Shown: in pieces, positions 7,181 through 10,028 of the stretch
Layout of the letters: each line of letters opens with the position of its first letter
Numbering within the stretch: position 1 is the first letter of the stretch
Source of the DNA: an uncultured Clostridia bacterium
Lineage (GTDB): Bacteria; Bacillota; Clostridia; Oscillospirales; Acutalibacteraceae
Length of the DNA: 10,028 bases
Assembly (NCBI GenBank): GCA_946006915.1
Contig: CAMFZK010000033.1
Coordinates: 1-10,028 of the forward strand
Direction: 5' to 3'
The notes under the pieces: generated by a model
Database searches by the model: none
What the model was told of the DNA's origin: nothing
The model's input: the letters and a program-made list of their open reading frames with translations, nothing else
Position numbers and translations under genes: made by a program

Positions 7181-7209
7181 ATTTTACCACACATAAATTT
7201 TTCTTGCAA
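7181..7209 (-). promoter_or_regulatory. Sigma-A promoter of trmL
   Basis: On the minus strand, -35 TTGCAA (7209 to 7204), a 17-nt spacer ending in TGG, and -10 TAAAAT (7186 to 7181). The boxes, spacing and extended -10 are the same as in the pgk promoter. The predicted transcription start near 7174 is only about 10 nt before the ATG, so the ribosome binding site would sit at the very 5' end of the mRNA. Confidence 0.6.
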
Positions 7210-7231
7210 CAGTTTTGTTTTATTTTAATAA

Positions 7232-7260
7232 CTAACAAAAATTCCGCTTTTTCGTATAAT
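7232..7260 (+). promoter_or_regulatory. Candidate promoter of yunB(-ligA)
   Basis: CTAACA (7232-7237), a 17-nt spacer and a perfect TATAAT (7255-7260) could be read by sigma-A. The same DNA also fits a sigma-K-like pattern, AC (7235-7236), 16 nt, then CGTATAATA (7253-7261), with one mismatch to CATANNNTA. No good sigma-E spacing was found, although yunB of Bacillus subtilis is in the sigma-E regulon. Which sigma factor is used is left open. Confidence 0.45.
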
Positions 7261-7276
7261 ATAACAGAGAAAGCGG
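7244..7276. repeat. Inverted repeat around the yunB -10 and RBS
   Basis: CCGCTTTTTC (7244-7253) is complementary to GAGAAAGCGG (7267-7276) with one G-T pair. The two arms flank the TATAAT box, and the right arm overlaps the GGGGGA ribosome binding site (7275-7280). It could be a DNA operator. In a transcript starting further upstream it could be a hairpin hiding the ribosome binding site. Confidence 0.55.
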
Positions 7277-7284
7277 GGGAAATT

Positions 7285-7977
7285 ATGTATTATGTAAATG
7301 CAAATAAAAAATATACCGTTTTATTAAAATGGTTTTGTCTGTTACTTGCTTTTTCGGTTGTTTTAGGGTATATTTATTATAAGATGCAACCGCTTGTAAT
7401 TAAGTACGCAGAAAGTGTTGCCGAAACGGTTATGCTAAATTCGGCTAATGAAGCGATTGTAAATATTCTAAATAACGGTAAAATAGATTATAACGATATT
7501 GTTAAACTAAACCGTAACGCAGAGGGCTTGGTTACAAGTTTAGAAACCGATGTTTATAAAACCAACTACTTAAAAAGCAGTATTTCTAACGAAATTTCAA
7601 AAATCATTGCAGATAGGGAAAGATACACGGTTAGTATACCTTTGGGTACATTTTTTGCCAATACCTACACTTCGGGTTTAGGACCTGATATTAAGTTTAA
7701 AATGCAAATCACAACCACCGCTTTTGTAGATTTTGTAAACGGTTTCCGCTCTGTTGGGATAAATCAGGTTTTACACAGTATTGACGTTAAAATTAAAATT
7801 AACGGCAGTATTATTATTGCAGGGTACAAAAAAGGAATTTCCGCTTCTACTACCGCAATGGTGGCACAAACGGTAATTGTGGGTTTTGTGCCGGATGCTT
7901 TTACAAATGTTATAGAAAGCGAAAACGACAATACTGCGGGTTTAATTAACGATTACGGCGCAGTAGGGGGAGGATAA
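7285..7977 (+). CDS. yunB: Sporulation protein YunB
   Basis: A 230-residue member of the YunB family, whose Bacillus subtilis member is a sigma-E-dependent sporulation protein of unclear biochemical role. One N-terminal membrane segment (about 14-32) follows a short lysine-containing head, so the rest is expected outside the membrane. Family hallmarks are IPLGTFFAN (118-126) followed by GLGPDIKFKM (131-140), VGINQVLHSI (157-166), and the C-terminal VAQTVIVGFVPDAFTNV (193-209). The start at 7285 is preceded by GGGGGA (7275-7280); an in-frame ATG at 7204 lacks a ribosome binding site and lies in the divergent trmL promoter. The final Gly-Gly-Gly codons double as the ribosome binding site of ligA, which starts 2 nt after the stop. 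A plain structural or morphogenetic role in the mother cell is the family-level expectation. Confidence 0.9.
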   Translation: MYYVNANKKYTVLLKWFCLLLAFSVVLGYIYYKMQPLVIKYAESVAETVMLNSANEAIVNILNNGKIDYNDIVKLNRNAEGLVTSLETDVYKTNYLKSSISNEISKIIADRERYTVSIPLGTFFANTYTSGLGPDIKFKMQITTTAFVDFVNGFRSVGINQVLHSIDVKIKINGSIIIAGYKKGISASTTAMVAQTVIVGFVPDAFTNVIESENDNTAGLINDYGAVGGG

Positions 7978-7979
7978 AA

Positions 7980-9950
7980 ATGGATATAAAAACAGCAGAA
8001 CAAAGAATTAAGGAATTAAGCGAAACACTTAAATACCACAACCGCAAATATTATATTGAAGATTCGCCCGAAATAGAGGATTTCGAGTATGATGCAATGC
8101 TTCGTGAACTTGAAGATTTAGAGGCGGAATTTCCGCAGTTTTTAAAAGAAGATTCGCCCACGCAAATGGTGGGCGGTGCGGCATCTAAACTGTTTTCTTC
8201 GGTTGTTCATACCGTTAAAATGGAAAGTTTGCAGGATGTTTTCAATTTCGGGGAACTGCGTGATTTTACCCAAAAGATTGATACTTCTAAAACCGCCTTT
8301 TCGGTAGAGCCGAAAATCGACGGTCTTTCGGTTTCGCTTGAATACCGTGACGGTCTGTTTTTCCGTGGCTCTACAAGGGGTGACGGCGAAGTAGGGGAAG
8401 ATGTAACCGCAAATTTACTCCAAATTGAAAGTATTCCTAAAGCGATAAATTTTTTAGGCGAGTTAGAGGTTAGGGGCGAAGTCTATATGCCCAAGGAGAG
8501 CTTTTTAAACCTTGTAAAACGCCAAGAACTAATGGGCGAAGCACCCGCTAAAAACCCCCGCAATGCGGCGGCGGGTTCATTACGTCAAAAAAATCCCAAA
8601 ATTACCGCCGAAAGAAAACTGGATATTTTTGTTTTTAATATTCAAAGAATAACCGAAAAAACATTTAAAAGCCATATAGAAACCTTGGATTTTCTTAAAT
8701 CTTTGGGTTTTCATACCCTGCCTACTTATAAAAAGTGTCACACCGCCGACGAGGTTATTGCCGAAATTGAAAGAATCGGTGAAAGCAGAGGAAACCTGCC
8801 TTACGATATTGACGGTGCGGTTGTAAAAAGTGATAATTTGGAATACCGTAAAGAATTGGGCAGTACTTCCAAATTTCCGAAATGGGCGGTGGCTTTTAAA
8901 TATCCGCCTGAAGAAAAACAAACCGTTTTAAAGGAAATTGAAATAGGGGTAGGAAGAACCGGTGCATTAACTCCAACCGCAATTTTCGACCCCATTACAC
9001 TTGCGGGTACAACAGTAAGCCGTGCCACACTGCATAATGAGGATTTTATCAAGGAAAAGGGAATTTGCATAGGGGACACCATAACCGTGCGTAAAGCGGG
9101 GGATATTATACCCGAAGTTCTGTCGGTTGTATCCCACGGGGAAAACACGCAAATTTACAAAATGCCTAAAGTTTGTCCTTCCTGCAATTCACCCGTTTTC
9201 CGTGAACCGAACGAGGCGGTTTTGCGTTGCACCAATGCAGACTGTCCCGCACAACTTTTGCGCCATTTAATCCATTTTACTTCACGTGATGCTATGGATA
9301 TCGAGGGACTCGGTCCCGCCGTTTTGGAACAACTGCTTCAAAACGGACTTATAAGCAATATTGTTGATTTATATACTCTTGATTATGAAAAGGTAGCCGA
9401 ACTTGAACGCACGGGCGAAAAAACGGTGCAAAACCTTAAAAATGCTATTGAAAATTCCAAAAATAATGATTTATCTAAACTGATTTTTGCTTTAGGTATT
9501 CGCCATATAGGCAGTAAAGCGGGTAAACTTTTAGCAGAACATTTCGGCAGTATGCAAGCCATTTTAAACGCTAAAAGGGAAGATTTTGAAGAAATAGAGG
9601 GGTTCGGCAGTATTTTAGCACAGTCGGCTTATGATTTCTTTGCACTCTGTGACACCAAACAAATGCTTTTTGAACTCGAGCGTTTAGGGGTTAATATGAA
9701 AACATTAAAAGAGGTTAAAGACAACCGCTTTACGGGACTCACATTTGTCCTTACAGGCACTTTGCCCACCTATTCAAGGAGTGAAGCCACGGCTATTATT
9801 GAAAGTTTCGGGGGTAAGACCGCCTCTTCGGTTTCCAAAAAAACAAGTTATGTATTGGCAGGGGAAGAGGCAGGAAGCAAACTCGAAAAAGCCAATAAAT
9901 TAGGTGTTGCGGTTATAAACGAAGAAGAATTCAACAAAATGATTGAATAG
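7980..9950 (+). CDS. ligA: NAD+-dependent DNA ligase LigA
   Basis: Seals nicks in DNA during replication and repair, using NAD+ to form a ligase-AMP intermediate; it is the essential replicative ligase of bacteria. The 656-residue protein has the full domain order: NMN-binding Ia domain with YY at 24-25 (about 1-70), adenylation domain (about 71-315) with catalytic K112 in KIDG (112-115), RGSTRGDGEVGEDVT (129-143) and RGEVYM (165-170), OB fold (about 316-395), a four-cysteine zinc finger (C399, C402, C417, C422), helix-hairpin-helix region (about 430-575, with EGLGP at 442-446), and a C-terminal BRCT domain (about 583-656). The ribosome binding site GGAGGA (7969-7974) is inside yunB, so the two genes are probably translationally coupled. 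No clear separate promoter is visible, although a weak TGTTATAGA (7908-7916) lies in yunB. No terminator follows the stop codon before the opposing gene. Confidence 0.98.
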   Translation: MDIKTAEQRIKELSETLKYHNRKYYIEDSPEIEDFEYDAMLRELEDLEAEFPQFLKEDSPTQMVGGAASKLFSSVVHTVKMESLQDVFNFGELRDFTQKIDTSKTAFSVEPKIDGLSVSLEYRDGLFFRGSTRGDGEVGEDVTANLLQIESIPKAINFLGELEVRGEVYMPKESFLNLVKRQELMGEAPAKNPRNAAAGSLRQKNPKITAERKLDIFVFNIQRITEKTFKSHIETLDFLKSLGFHTLPTYKKCHTADEVIAEIERIGESRGNLPYDIDGAVVKSDNLEYRKELGSTSKFPKWAVAFKYPPEEKQTVLKEIEIGVGRTGALTPTAIFDPITLAGTTVSRATLHNEDFIKEKGICIGDTITVRKAGDIIPEVLSVVSHGENTQIYKMPKVCPSCNSPVFREPNEAVLRCTNADCPAQLLRHLIHFTSRDAMDIEGLGPAVLEQLLQNGLISNIVDLYTLDYEKVAELERTGEKTVQNLKNAIENSKNNDLSKLIFALGIRHIGSKAGKLLAEHFGSMQAILNAKREDFEEIEGFGSILAQSAYDFFALCDTKQMLFELERLGVNMKTLKEVKDNRFTGLTFVLTGTLPTYSRSEATAIIESFGGKTASSVSKKTSYVLAGEEAGSKLEKANKLGVAVINEEEFNKMIE

Positions 9951-9952
9951 TT

Positions 9953-10028
9953 TTATTCATAGTCCTCCACCGCCAATAACGCTTCGTCTTTTGTTAAAAA
10001 GGGAATACCGCTTTCAAGGTGCTTTACG
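9953..10028 (-). CDS. Unidentified gene, C-terminal fragment
   Basis: An open minus-strand frame enters from the right edge and ends at TAA (9955 to 9953). The 24 visible residues include LESGIPFLTKDEALLAVEDY and end in DYE. The other two minus-strand frames and the ligA-side plus-strand frame meet stops, and the codons (GAA, GCG, AAA, TTA) resemble those of neighbouring genes. It is convergent with ligA with a 2-nt gap between stop codons. Too little is visible to name a family. The acidic, helical-looking end suggests a soluble protein. Confidence 0.5.
   Translation of the reverse strand, partial: VKHLESGIPFLTKDEALLAVEDYE

Noticed and set aside
7165..7209. N-terminal extension of TrmL from the ATG at 7209
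   Set aside because: It lies in the -35 box of the trmL promoter and adds 15 residues before the conserved family start MKLNIVMVEPEIPQNTGN.
7908..7916. Possible ligA promoter TGTTATAGA inside yunB
   Set aside because: The -10 matches at only 4 of 6 positions and the best -35 (TTGTGC, 7886-7891) is 19 nt away; mentioned but not annotated as a feature.
1..10028. Mobile elements, CRISPR repeats, riboswitches, tRNA or rRNA genes, defence or toxin genes
   Set aside because: No transposase, direct repeat array, attachment site, conserved RNA element or unknown full-length gene was recognised; nearly all the DNA is assigned to seven complete genes of known families plus short intergenic gaps of at most 120 nt.

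Overview
The window reads as ordinary chromosome of a low-GC, anaerobic, endospore-forming Clostridia member. The evidence is a flavodiiron protein, a SipL-like SPOCS/LysM spore coat protein, a YunB sporulation protein, AT-rich intergenic DNA and strong AGGAGG-like ribosome binding sites. The family-level placement (perhaps Oscillospirales/Ruminococcaceae-like) is a guess from general sequence style. I see no insertion sequence, phage gene, CRISPR array, rRNA or tRNA.

Left part, plus strand (1-2921). A single-gene unit encodes a class A flavodiiron protein (75-1229) with its own extended -10 promoter. A close match to a PerR box lies over the -10, and a rho-independent terminator follows the gene. 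Next comes a SipL-like gene (1350-2882), preceded by a good sigma-E-type promoter and ended by a long hairpin that works as a terminator on both strands.

Middle, minus strand (2930-7209). Reading leftward, trmL (wobble-base tRNA methyltransferase) is followed by the glycolytic cluster pgk - tpiA - gpmI. pgk has its own promoter. The three glycolytic genes are 54 and 68 nt apart, and each gap carries a perfect 8-bp hairpin with a 6-nt loop. The cluster covers 1,3-bisphosphoglycerate to 3-phosphoglycerate, triose isomerisation, and 3- to 2-phosphoglycerate. gap and eno are not in the window.

Right part, plus strand (7204-9950). yunB is divergent from trmL. It is followed after 2 nt by ligA (NAD+-dependent DNA ligase), whose ribosome binding site lies inside the last codons of yunB. 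At the right edge the 3' end of an unidentified minus-strand gene faces ligA, with only 2 nt between the stop codons.

No new biological system is apparent. The points worth a second look are regulatory: the PerR-like box, the sigma-E promoter before the cysteine-rich SipL homologue, the paired hairpins in the glycolytic operon, an inverted repeat around the yunB -10 and ribosome binding site, and two nearly identical promoters before trmL and pgk.
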